The position numbers were made by a program, and so were the translations under genes. Below are positions 53,331-61,540 of a stretch of 64,000 bases of DNA, piece by piece. Positions within the stretch are counted from its first letter, which is position 1. Each line of letters opens with the position of its first letter. This DNA is from an uncultured Ilumatobacter sp. (lineage in GTDB: Bacteria > Actinomycetota > Acidimicrobiia > Acidimicrobiales > Ilumatobacteraceae). The DNA is taken from assembly GCA_905480335.1 (NCBI GenBank), contig CAJQPY010000008.1, positions 26,398 to 90,397 of the forward strand, given 5' to 3'. The notes under the pieces are model-generated. The model was not told the origin of the DNA, searched no databases, and worked only from the letters and a program-made list of their open reading frames with translations.

Positions 53331-54583
53331 TGCTGTTCGCTACGTTCAACACGGTGTCCCCGCAACTTCTCCATTCAGCAGTTTCCGCAAACGGCGAAAC
53401 GATTGATGTTCTGATCGATGCCGACGGACTAATCGCAACCGTGGGGACCGAGCTCCGCTCGACGGCCAGCGATGCCGAGCAGGTCAATCTGTCCGGCAGG
53501 TTGCTGCTTCCTGCGCCCGCCGAGCCCCACGCACATCTTGACAAGGCCTTTCTGGCCGAGGTGATTCACAATCCGACGGGAGACTTGATCGGAGCGGTCG
53601 AGGCGATGCGCGCCAATCGCCACCTACTTACTGTCGCGGACACGGCATCTCGCGCTGAGCGAGCAGCTCGGCGTATGGCCGCCAACGGATTCACCGCTGT
53701 GCGGACACACGCTGATCTCACACTCGAACACGGCCTGACTTCGATGGAGGCGTTGTTGGATGTGCGTAAGCGATTACGGGACGTGATCGACATCGAGATC
53801 GTTGCGCTTTGCGGATGGCCTGTCGCTGGAACGAGCGGCGCAGAGCAGCGTGCCCTGCTGCACAACGCGATGGAGATGGGCGCGGACGTCGTCGGCGGAT
53901 GCCCGCATCTTGAAACAGTTACCGGTGGGACGATCGCCGATGCGACGGGGGTTCTACTCGATGTTGCAGACGCCTACCGACGCCCGGTCGATCTCCATAC
54001 CGATGAGACGCTGGACCCGACAGCCGATGGTCTGGCCTGTCTTGTCGCGCACGTTTTTGATGGTTTCGACCTGCCCGTCACCGCAAGTCACTGCGTGAGT
54101 CTCGGTCAGAAGTCGCAGGTTCAGCAGGTCGCCATCGCTGAACGCGTCGCAGAAGCAGGGATCAACGTCGTGGTGTTGCCGCACACGAACCTTTTCCTCC
54201 AGGGAAGAGGGCACACGCCGATGCCCAGGGCGCTGACTGCCGTCGATGCACTTCGTACCGCAGGTGTCAACGTCAGCGCAGGCGCCGACAATCTGCAGGA
54301 TCCGTTCAATCCACTTGGCCGGGCATGTCCATTTGAGACGGCCGGCTTAATGGTTCTCACTAGCCACCTTTCACCGGCAGACGCGTGGTCGACTGTGTCG
54401 GTAAACGCGTCGCGCACGGTTCGAGGCGACGGCGTTCCGCACGGGCTGGTGGCTGGTGCTTGCGCTGACTTGCTGTCTGTTCCCGCCGACAATCTCCGCG
54501 CGGCAATCGCTGATGCACCCGGCGATCGCTGGGTGTGGCGTGGCGGCCACCGTCACGATACGAGGGTTGGGCCCGAAACCTGA
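53330..54583 (+). CDS. Cytosine-deaminase-like amidohydrolase with altered pocket
   Basis: A 417-residue amidohydrolase-superfamily deaminase of the CodA group. Metal and catalytic residues match E. coli CodA: His67 and His69 in 'EPHAHLDKAF', His223 and Glu226 in 'DLHTDETLDP', His254 in 'TASHCVSL', Asp320 in 'GADNLQDPF'. 'NLFLQGRG' also matches. But CodA Gln156 (contacting the pyrimidine) corresponds to Val165 in 'GWPVAG', and Asp314 is Asn321, so a substrate other than cytosine is likely. Creatinine deaminases also belong to this group. ATG 53330 overlaps the VOC stop; the ABC transporter begins 55 nt downstream. Confidence 0.88.
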   Translation: MLFATFNTVSPQLLHSAVSANGETIDVLIDADGLIATVGTELRSTASDAEQVNLSGRLLLPAPAEPHAHLDKAFLAEVIHNPTGDLIGAVEAMRANRHLLTVADTASRAERAARRMAANGFTAVRTHADLTLEHGLTSMEALLDVRKRLRDVIDIEIVALCGWPVAGTSGAEQRALLHNAMEMGADVVGGCPHLETVTGGTIADATGVLLDVADAYRRPVDLHTDETLDPTADGLACLVAHVFDGFDLPVTASHCVSLGQKSQVQQVAIAERVAEAGINVVVLPHTNLFLQGRGHTPMPRALTAVDALRTAGVNVSAGADNLQDPFNPLGRACPFETAGLMVLTSHLSPADAWSTVSVNASRTVRGDGVPHGLVAGACADLLSVPADNLRAAIADAPGDRWVWRGGHRHDTRVGPET

Positions 54584-54622
54584 TGTTCACGGATCGGGTC
54601 AAGGCCCACGCGCACCGAGGGC

Positions 54623-54628
54623 TATAGT
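54623..54628 (+). promoter_or_regulatory. Candidate leaderless -10 box of the ABC transporter operon (TATAGT)
   Basis: TATAGT, close to the full -10 consensus, ends 9 nt before ATG 54638. No Shine-Dalgarno sequence. Confidence 0.5.
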
Positions 54629-54637
54629 CGCGAATGT

Positions 54638-55414
54638 ATGACCTCCGTCGACGAGCAACGCTGGCTGGCAAGTATCGGCGGTGAGACCCGACTGCGCTTC
54701 GACGGACTATCAATGATCTTCCCTGACGGCACACATGCCCTTGATGACATCTCATTCTCCGTCGCACCTGGAGAGTTCACGACCGTCGTTGGCCCCTCAG
54801 GCTGCGGCAAATCGACGCTGCTTCGAATCGCCTCAGGGCTGGAGTCGGGTTACACGGGCGTCTGCGATGTCAACCGGGATACGATCGGCTATGTCTTCCA
54901 GGACGCAACGCTTCTTCCTTGGCGAACGGTCCAGCGCAACGTTGAATTGAACGCCGAACTTCATGGCATTGACAAAGCCGAGCGCAAGCGACGCGCCGAG
55001 CAGGCGATTGAGCTTGTCAACCTGGCTGGACACGAAGACAAGTACCCGAAACAGCTGTCCGGTGGGATGAAAATGCGCTGCTCTCTTGCGCGGTCGCTCG
55101 TCCTTAACCCCGGTGTTTTTCTCTTTGACGAGCCGTTCGGTGCCCTTGACGAAATCACGCGGGAGTTTCTCAACGACGAGCTACTCCGGCTCTTCTCGCT
55201 TGAGCGGTTCGCGGCGCTGTTCATTACCCACTCGATCGCCGAGGCCGTCTTCTTGAGCACGCGCGTGCTTGTGATGTCGGCCCGTCCAGGCCGGATTGTC
55301 GGCGACTATCAGGTGCCATTCGGATCAGAACGGCCACACGATCTCCGGTTCGAACCCGAGTTCGCAGAGCTCTGCGGACAGATCAACGATGACATGAAGG
55401 ATGCGCACGCATGA
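54638..55414 (+). CDS. ABC transporter ATP-binding protein (NitT/TauT/ThiZ type)
   Basis: A 258-residue nucleotide-binding subunit. Walker A 'GPSGCGKSTLL' near residue 52, Q-loop 'VFQDATLLPW', signature 'LSGGMKMRCSLARSL', Walker B 'VFLFDEPFGALDE' and the switch His in 'LFITHSIAEAV' are complete. This is the usual form for nitrate, sulfonate, taurine and thiamine-precursor importers. Overlaps the permease by 4 nt. Confidence 0.93.
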   Translation: MTSVDEQRWLASIGGETRLRFDGLSMIFPDGTHALDDISFSVAPGEFTTVVGPSGCGKSTLLRIASGLESGYTGVCDVNRDTIGYVFQDATLLPWRTVQRNVELNAELHGIDKAERKRRAEQAIELVNLAGHEDKYPKQLSGGMKMRCSLARSLVLNPGVFLFDEPFGALDEITREFLNDELLRLFSLERFAALFITHSIAEAVFLSTRVLVMSARPGRIVGDYQVPFGSERPHDLRFEPEFAELCGQINDDMKDAHA

Positions 55415-56328
55415 CGACGTTCGACGACCGCATCGATGCAGCCGTAGCGTTGCCGGAAGCGGCGATCGAGGATGAGGCGGGTGCTCCGATCACACGCGTC
55501 GTTCCGGTCCGACAGCCCGGTGACGGTCTGCTCGGGCGGTTCCTGCCGCCGATCATCATGCTGGCGGTCTTCATTGGAATCTGGTATCTCTATTCGACTT
55601 TGGCGTTCGAGCAGGCCTTTCAGCGACGCAATGCGCTGCCGTACCCGCACGAGGTGATCCAAGACGGATTTCTTCCTCTTTGGGATAGCCGCCAGGGAAC
55701 CCGCGAGATTCTCGGGTACATGTGGCCGACGGTCAAGGTGACGCTGTTGGGTCTCGCCATCTCGATCGTCGTCGGTGTGTTGATCGCTGTCGTGATGAAC
55801 ATGTCGAAGTATTCTGAGCGGGCTATTTTTCCCTACGCTGTTGTCGCTCAAACTGTGCCCGTGCTAGCTATCACGCCGCTGCTTACACAGGTCTTCGGTG
55901 ACCGGCTTGCAGTTCGACTTGCGGTCGTATTTCTGATCGCCGTCTTCCCGATCATCACGAACACACTGTTCGGTCTCCAGTCGACCGACCGCCTGCATCA
56001 CGACCTGTTCACCCTCAATAAGGCCAGCCGATGGACGCGCTTGTGGAAGCTTGAGCTGCCAACGGCAATTCCTGCGCTAATGACAGGCATCCGGATCGCG
56101 TCGGGGTTGGCTGTGATCGGGGCGATCGTCGCCGACTTCTTCTTCAATCAAGGCGACAAGGGGATCGGTTACTTCATTAGGGTAACGCAACAAAAGGCGG
56201 CGAACCGCCCCGACATGCTTGCCGGAACGATCACTGCGTCGCTGTTTGGCGTCGTTATGTTCTTGATCGTGGGAGCGATCACGGCTCGTGCTATCCGTGA
56301 CTGGCACGATTCCGCACACAGCAGCTGA
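55411..56328 (+). CDS. ABC transporter permease (NitT/TauT/ThiX type)
   Basis: A 305-residue BPD-type permease with about six hydrophobic segments after a 45-residue polar N-terminal tail. The EAA-like coupling loop is 'LNKASRWTRLWKLELPTAIPAL' region (around residue 205), followed by 'GIRIASGLAVIGAIVADFF'. It partners with the overlapping ATPase gene and the substrate-binding protein 56 nt downstream. Confidence 0.93.
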   Translation: MTTFDDRIDAAVALPEAAIEDEAGAPITRVVPVRQPGDGLLGRFLPPIIMLAVFIGIWYLYSTLAFEQAFQRRNALPYPHEVIQDGFLPLWDSRQGTREILGYMWPTVKVTLLGLAISIVVGVLIAVVMNMSKYSERAIFPYAVVAQTVPVLAITPLLTQVFGDRLAVRLAVVFLIAVFPIITNTLFGLQSTDRLHHDLFTLNKASRWTRLWKLELPTAIPALMTGIRIASGLAVIGAIVADFFFNQGDKGIGYFIRVTQQKAANRPDMLAGTITASLFGVVMFLIVGAITARAIRDWHDSAHSS

Positions 56329-56384
56329 TTCACGAAGAAATATCTATCCACCGCCATACCAGCCACAAGGGGAGAACCACCACC

Positions 56385-57533
56385 ATGAAAGCAACCAGGG
56401 CAATCGCCTTGGCGAGTGTTACTGCCATCGCACTCGCCGCATGCGGATCCGACAGCGACTCGGAAGCGCCCGCAGAGACCGCCGCTGCGGAGGAAAGTAC
56501 CGACGAAGAGGCAGCCGCCACATGTCCGTCCGAGCTTGTCATTCAGACTGACTGGTTTCCCGAACTCGAGCACGGCGGCACCTACCAACTGATCGGTCCA
56601 GAGGGAACCGCCGACAAGGACACGGTCTCGTACTCCGGCCCCGTGCAGGCGCAGTACGCCGTCGGCGGTCTTGAGACCGTCACGATCAAAACCGTTAACT
56701 TCGACAAGTCGAACGCATCGGTGCTCGCCGACGGCGACGCCGATATGGCGTACCTCACGACCAGCGACATCATCAAGGACTCGGGAGCGATCCCGCTTGT
56801 CGCAGTTGCGAAGACTCTCGACCAAGATCCGCAAATGGTCATGTGGGATCCTGCCGTTAATGATGTTCAATCACCCGCCGACATTGCCGGCACCGGCAAC
56901 CAGGTTCTGCATTTTCCTGGCAACGCATACGTCGACTTCATGATTTCGCAAGGCTTCATGACAGAAGATCAGAGCAACCCGAGCTATGACGGTTCTGACG
57001 CAGCCTGGGTTGGGGACGGGGGCACATTCTTCCAGCAGGGCTTTGCCACAAATGAGGTTTACAAGTACGAGAATGACATTGCGTGGAAGGACGGAGCTCC
57101 GGCCGACGTCAGTTTCTACACCGTGAAGGAGCTCGGATTCGAGAACTACCCAGCCGCCATCACGATGCTGAAGGACCGAGCCGAAGAGCTTGATTCCTGC
57201 CTCACTGAGCTTGTCCCTGTGATGCAGCAGGCGTGGATCGACTTTCTCGACGACCCGAAGCCGATCACAGACGCAATGATCTCGATCAACGAAGCCCACG
57301 ACGGCTTCTGGACGCTCAGCGAGGGCCTCAACGAGGCCGGAATGGCGCTGGTCGAGTCAAAGGAATTCGGAGTCAACAGCCCGGACGGAACATACTGCAG
57401 CTTTGACCCGGCCCGGATGGAGACCCTGTATGGCATCCTCCAGCCGATCTACGCCGACCAAGGCACCGAAATCGCAGAGAGCGTCGAAAGCGTCTACACG
57501 AACAAGTACTGCGCAAACGCACCCAGCCGCTGA
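56385..57533 (+). CDS. ABC transporter substrate-binding lipoprotein (ThiY/NMT1-like)
   Basis: A 382-residue lipoprotein. The lipobox 'LAAC' gives Cys20, followed by an acidic Ala/Glu-rich linker to about residue 46. 'VIQTDWFPELEHGGTYQL' (residues 52-69) is the pattern with which NMT1/ThiY-type proteins hold pyrimidine-like ligands, and 'GFATNEVYKYENDIAW' near residue 225 is a second family feature. It follows the permease with a good ribosome-binding site, 'aaggggag' at 56367-56374. A strong hairpin follows at 57566. The ligand is unknown; linkage to the deaminase suggests a nitrogen heterocycle. Confidence 0.9.
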   Translation: MKATRAIALASVTAIALAACGSDSDSEAPAETAAAEESTDEEAAATCPSELVIQTDWFPELEHGGTYQLIGPEGTADKDTVSYSGPVQAQYAVGGLETVTIKTVNFDKSNASVLADGDADMAYLTTSDIIKDSGAIPLVAVAKTLDQDPQMVMWDPAVNDVQSPADIAGTGNQVLHFPGNAYVDFMISQGFMTEDQSNPSYDGSDAAWVGDGGTFFQQGFATNEVYKYENDIAWKDGAPADVSFYTVKELGFENYPAAITMLKDRAEELDSCLTELVPVMQQAWIDFLDDPKPITDAMISINEAHDGFWTLSEGLNEAGMALVESKEFGVNSPDGTYCSFDPARMETLYGILQPIYADQGTEIAESVESVYTNKYCANAPSR

Positions 57534-57565
57534 TCAGCGTGCTGAACAACTGAGACCGACAAAGG

Positions 57566-57599
57566 CGTGGCCCACTCCGATTCGTCGGGGTGGGCCACG
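57566..57599 (+). terminator. Terminator hairpin after the ABC transporter operon
   Basis: A 13-bp GC-rich stem (arms 57566-57578 and 57587-57599, one T-G pair) with an 8-nt loop, 32 nt after the lipoprotein stop. No T-tract, as is common for actinobacterial terminators. Confidence 0.65.
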
Positions 57600-57681
57600 T
57601 CGCGTCCGAACTTCGTTTTCTGCGAATGAATCATTGCGTTCGTTGGTGGTAGTAGGTACCGATGTGCGCGAACATAGGACA

Positions 57682-58860
57682 ATGGTCGCTGCACAGGATC
57701 TAAAGCTCGGAGCGTTCTTCTTCGGTGGAGTCGAGATGAACGACGCAGGCGCAGGCGCTCCAAACCCGATGGATCGCCGCTACTCGAACGACGAGTGTTG
57801 GGCTGCAACGCTTGACTACGTCAACTCTGCCATTGAGGCCGAGCGGCTTGGCTACGACTCCTTCTGGACTACTGAACACCACTTCCAGTACGAGGGATAC
57901 GAGGTGATTCCGAACGGTTTGTTGATCTCCACGTGGATTGCTGCGCAGACGACCAGTCTGCGCTTTGGTGCGATGTTTAACGTTGTCCCGCAGTGGAACC
58001 CGCTCCGCCTCGCTGAAGACTTCGCCACGCTCCACAACCTGTCGGGTGGCCGAGCGATGCTTGGTGTGGGTCGGGGCACCGTGCCCCGCGAAGTGCTGCA
58101 TCTAAACGACAAAGGTGTCTCGATCGGTTCGCAAGATAATCCCGATCAGCAAGCAGCCGACGCCTTCAACCGTGAGATCTTCGAGGAGTCCATGGAGATC
58201 GTCAGGCGTGCGTTAAGCCAGGAGTCGTTCTCGTTCCGCGGCAAGCACTTCCAGATTCCGCTTCCAGGCATTCCCGATCGGGGCGAGACGGTCCAGGACC
58301 TCACACTGATCCCGCGGCCAATCCACCCCTACGAGATCTGGCAGGCGGTCACGTCGCCACCGACGCTCGACTATGTCCCGGTCGTCAAACATGGAGCGGT
58401 GTTCTGGAACCAGCACTACAGCTTCATCAAACGATTCTGGGACACCTACGGCCAGAACTACGCTGATGCACATAACATCGAGCTCCAACCGCACGAAAAG
58501 CGGATGCTGGTCGTGTCGGTTTGTATCGAGGACACGATGGAGAACGCCCGCCAAACGGCACTCGCCGGACACGACGAGTTCTGGAAGTTTCTTGGCCCCT
58601 ATGGCTGGAGCCGTGGCTACATGGGTCCCGATGGTAAACCGTCGCCCCCCGGGTTGATCCCGACTCTCGATGAGTCGATCGAGAACAAGACCATCCTTGT
58701 CGGGCCGCCCGAGAAGGTCGCCGAGGAAGTGCAGTTCCTCAAGGACCTGCTCGGCTTCGAATCGCTGACTATCTTTCCGCATCTCCTCGGCGACAGCTAC
58801 AAGCAGGCCAATGAGCAGATGGCGCGCTTCAAAGAAGACGTGCAACCATTGCTCACCTGA
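57682..58860 (+). CDS. LLM-class flavin-dependent oxidoreductase (luciferase-like)
   Basis: A 392-residue TIM-barrel flavoprotein of the bacterial luciferase-like monooxygenase family. 'FWTTEHHFQYEGY' near residue 55 (the conserved His pair), 'LRFGAMFNVVPQWNPLRLAED' and 'GGRAMLGVGRGTVPRE' are the usual motifs. FMN or F420 may serve as cofactor. ATG 57682 was chosen; an in-frame GTG 18 nt earlier is possible and no convincing box or ribosome-binding site was seen. It lies after the transporter terminator, so is likely a separate unit, though it could act on the imported compound. Confidence 0.88.
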   Translation: MVAAQDLKLGAFFFGGVEMNDAGAGAPNPMDRRYSNDECWAATLDYVNSAIEAERLGYDSFWTTEHHFQYEGYEVIPNGLLISTWIAAQTTSLRFGAMFNVVPQWNPLRLAEDFATLHNLSGGRAMLGVGRGTVPREVLHLNDKGVSIGSQDNPDQQAADAFNREIFEESMEIVRRALSQESFSFRGKHFQIPLPGIPDRGETVQDLTLIPRPIHPYEIWQAVTSPPTLDYVPVVKHGAVFWNQHYSFIKRFWDTYGQNYADAHNIELQPHEKRMLVVSVCIEDTMENARQTALAGHDEFWKFLGPYGWSRGYMGPDGKPSPPGLIPTLDESIENKTILVGPPEKVAEEVQFLKDLLGFESLTIFPHLLGDSYKQANEQMARFKEDVQPLLT

Positions 58861-58965
58861 GTTCATCACTTGTCGAAACCGAGCGCTGCGACGCAGACTT
58901 GATCCCTCCGCCCAGCCGAGATCGTGGCATCATCGGTCATAATGCTGAAGTCTCTCGGAGTAACG

Positions 58966-60747
58966 ATGGCCCAAGTCACGGAGCGGATGGGTAGCGACGG
59001 TGCCGTACAGGACTCTGGATGGCACCCCGATCGGTCCAATCGATCGGTTCAGCGTGAGGAGCGCCGCCGTCAGCTGAAGACGGTCATGGTCTTGCTTGGC
59101 GTGTTCGTCGCGATGGTCGCGGCATTCTCAATCGTGTTCCACGAGTTGATGGACCGTGAAGGTCAGTCCTATTCGTGGGTGACGAGCGTCTATTGGACCC
59201 TGACCACTATGACAACACTCGGGTTCGGTGACATTACTTTCGAGTCGGACGCTGGGCGCCTGTTTTCGGTGGTCGTTTTGCTGTCTGGCTCGGCATTCCT
59301 GTTGGTGATGCTGCCGTTCATCTTTATCCAATTTGTTTTTATTCCATGGATGGCCGAGCGTGAACGACGACGCGCGCCGAGAACGATGCCAAAATCAATG
59401 AGCGGCCATCTGGTGCTCACCGAGCTCGGCCCCGTTGAGCACTCACTGGTCAAGCGTGCCACTCAGGCCGACGTGCCATACGTGATCATCGTCGAAGACG
59501 TCGATGAGGCGGTCCGAATTCACCATGAAGGTCGGGAAGTGATGGTGGGAGCGCTCGACGATCCGGAAACCTATCGAAACGCGCGCGTCGAGCAAGCGTC
59601 AATGGTGGTCGCCACTCGCAACGATCCTGCGAACACAAATATCGCTTTCACCGTCAGCGAGATCGCGCCCAACGTCGAAATCCTCGCTAGTGCAAATTCG
59701 CCGGCGTCAGTCGACGTTTTAGAGATTGCTGGGGCTGATCACGTGGTGCAACTGGTTGAGATCCTCGGATCAGCGATGGCCTCACGCACGCTTGGACTAG
59801 GCGGCACCAGCCACGTCATCGGAGATTTCGCCGGATTAAAGATCGCCGAGGCGGGTGTGGTCGCAACGGCGATGATTGGTAAGACGTTGGCCGAGCTTGC
59901 GCTGCGTGCCCGACTCGGTATCGGCGTCATCGGAGTGTGGGAACGCGGCGCCTTCTCGATTGCTGCGCCTGACACAACGCTACGCGAGTCGTCAATACTC
60001 CTGGTCGCCGCCACTACCGACCAGCTGGAAGCATTCGATGCCGAGTACGCCGTTGCCAGCGAGGAGCCACGTCACGCCGTCATCATCGGCGGTGGTCGGG
60101 TGGGGCGAGCAATAGGTGAGGCCCTCGAGGCAGAAGGACTGACCTTCGCCATCGTGGAGCAATTCGAGGACCGGCGCAGGGACGGCGCCCGCTACGTGAT
60201 CGGCGATGCAGCCGATCGCGACGTGCTAACCGACGCCGGACTCGACTCGGCGTCAGCGGTGCTGGTCACTACGCACGACGACGACGTGAACGTCTACCTC
60301 ACCCGGTACTGCCGCGGACTGCGAGCGGACCTTCGCATTGTGTCACGTTCACGGCTTGACCGAAACGTGACGACCTTGTATCGGGCAGGTGCCGACGCCG
60401 TGTTGTCGTACTCGAGCATCGGATCGACCGCAATCTGGAACCATTTTCGCGGCGACGAAACGCTTCTCGTTGCGCAGGGTCTGAATGTCTTTCGGAGTGC
60501 GATCCCGAGCGAACTCGCCGGTAAGACGCTCGCCGAGTCTCACGTCAATCGACGCACCGGCTGCAATGTGGTCGCGATCGAGTCCGCCGGACGAATCGCA
60601 GGAAGCCCGGACCCGCACACTGTGTTGCCTGTTGACGGCGAATTGATCATTGTCGGGACCAATGAAGCGGCGTTGAAATTCTCCCAGGTGTTCCCGCACG
60701 CACGGCGTCGGATCTTCCGCCGCCGCCGAGTGGGTCATCGATCGTAA
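58966..60747 (+). CDS. Potassium channel with two RCK (TrkA) units
   Basis: A 593-residue ion channel or transporter. Two membrane helices flank the pore loop with selectivity filter 'MTTLGFGD' (about residue 82), as in two-TM K+ channels. Then come two RCK_N-RCK_C units. The second RCK_N has an intact 'IIGGGRVGRAIGEAL' nucleotide motif, whereas the first ('VLTELGPVEHSL') lacks the Gly-x-Gly-x2-Gly pattern, so only the second may bind NAD(H) or ATP. ATG 58966 has 'cggag' 5 nt upstream; GTG 58924 is an alternative giving 607 residues. Ends 13 nt from the convergent GDPD gene. Confidence 0.88.
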   Translation: MAQVTERMGSDGAVQDSGWHPDRSNRSVQREERRRQLKTVMVLLGVFVAMVAAFSIVFHELMDREGQSYSWVTSVYWTLTTMTTLGFGDITFESDAGRLFSVVVLLSGSAFLLVMLPFIFIQFVFIPWMAERERRRAPRTMPKSMSGHLVLTELGPVEHSLVKRATQADVPYVIIVEDVDEAVRIHHEGREVMVGALDDPETYRNARVEQASMVVATRNDPANTNIAFTVSEIAPNVEILASANSPASVDVLEIAGADHVVQLVEILGSAMASRTLGLGGTSHVIGDFAGLKIAEAGVVATAMIGKTLAELALRARLGIGVIGVWERGAFSIAAPDTTLRESSILLVAATTDQLEAFDAEYAVASEEPRHAVIIGGGRVGRAIGEALEAEGLTFAIVEQFEDRRRDGARYVIGDAADRDVLTDAGLDSASAVLVTTHDDDVNVYLTRYCRGLRADLRIVSRSRLDRNVTTLYRAGADAVLSYSSIGSTAIWNHFRGDETLLVAQGLNVFRSAIPSELAGKTLAESHVNRRTGCNVVAIESAGRIAGSPDPHTVLPVDGELIIVGTNEAALKFSQVFPHARRRIFRRRRVGHRS

Positions 60748-60760
60748 CGGGACTGTCGAC

Positions 60761-61540
60761 TTACCCCGTTTGCCACCATCCGCGGCTATTCATCACGTCG
60801 CGTAGCAGTTCGGTCTCATCGGTCATGATCCCGTCGACGCCCAGGTCGAGGAGTCGTTCCATTTCGTGACGCTTGTTGATCGTCCAGACGTGGACAGGGA
60901 GACCGAGGCGATGAGCGTTGGACACGAATCGGGCGTTGACGATGTCGAGCCCGCGCACCCGCGGCGGTACCTGCGCAGCTCGCGGATCGCCACCTCTCAG
61001 GCGTCCGACAACGCGTAGCGAGCTGACTTCGCTCGGACTCATATTGGTCAGCAGTTTCGGTCCAAGCAGAGTTCGCAGACGTTTCAGTCGCGACAGCCTA
61101 AACGAGGCTAGACAAACTCGGTCGACAGCGCCGAGACGTCGGATGAGATCGGCCAGCGGCTCGACTGCCTCGTCCGATTTGGCGTCGATGTTGAAGCAAA
61201 CATTGGGAAATGTTTCAAACAATTCGGTCATCAACGGGATCCGATGACCATCGCCCTGCGCATCAAGGACACGCGCCTCTGCAACCTCTGCAGCGGTCAT
61301 CTCGACAATGTTCGCGTCGAGTCCGCACGTTCGGTTGAGGTCGGGGTCGTGGAATGAGACGAGCGTTCCATCAACCGTTCGATGGGCGTCGGTTTCGATA
61401 TACCGGTAGCCGATGGATACGGCATGACGAAACGATGCCATCGTGTTCTCTGGGGCTACGTCGTGCCCGCCTCGGTGAGCGAATGCGATTGGGCCGTCAT
61501 GCTGGAGGTACGGATGGCGACTCGAGTCAACCACCGGCAC
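60761..61540 (-). CDS. Glycerophosphodiester phosphodiesterase
   Basis: A 259-residue TIM-barrel phosphodiesterase releasing glycerol-3-phosphate from deacylated phospholipids. The catalytic pattern is complete: 'AFAHRGGHDVAPENT' (His-Arg and Glu), 'YIETDAHRTVDGTLV' (Glu-x-Asp) and 'SFHDPDLNRT' (His-Asp). 'VHVWTINKRHEMERLLDLGV' near the C-terminus is typical. GTG 61540 lies 14 nt inside the upstream gamma-glutamyltransferase gene, so the two are co-transcribed. Confidence 0.92.
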   Translation of the reverse strand: MPVVDSSRHPYLQHDGPIAFAHRGGHDVAPENTMASFRHAVSIGYRYIETDAHRTVDGTLVSFHDPDLNRTCGLDANIVEMTAAEVAEARVLDAQGDGHRIPLMTELFETFPNVCFNIDAKSDEAVEPLADLIRRLGAVDRVCLASFRLSRLKRLRTLLGPKLLTNMSPSEVSSLRVVGRLRGGDPRAAQVPPRVRGLDIVNARFVSNAHRLGLPVHVWTINKRHEMERLLDLGVDGIMTDETELLRDVMNSRGWWQTG

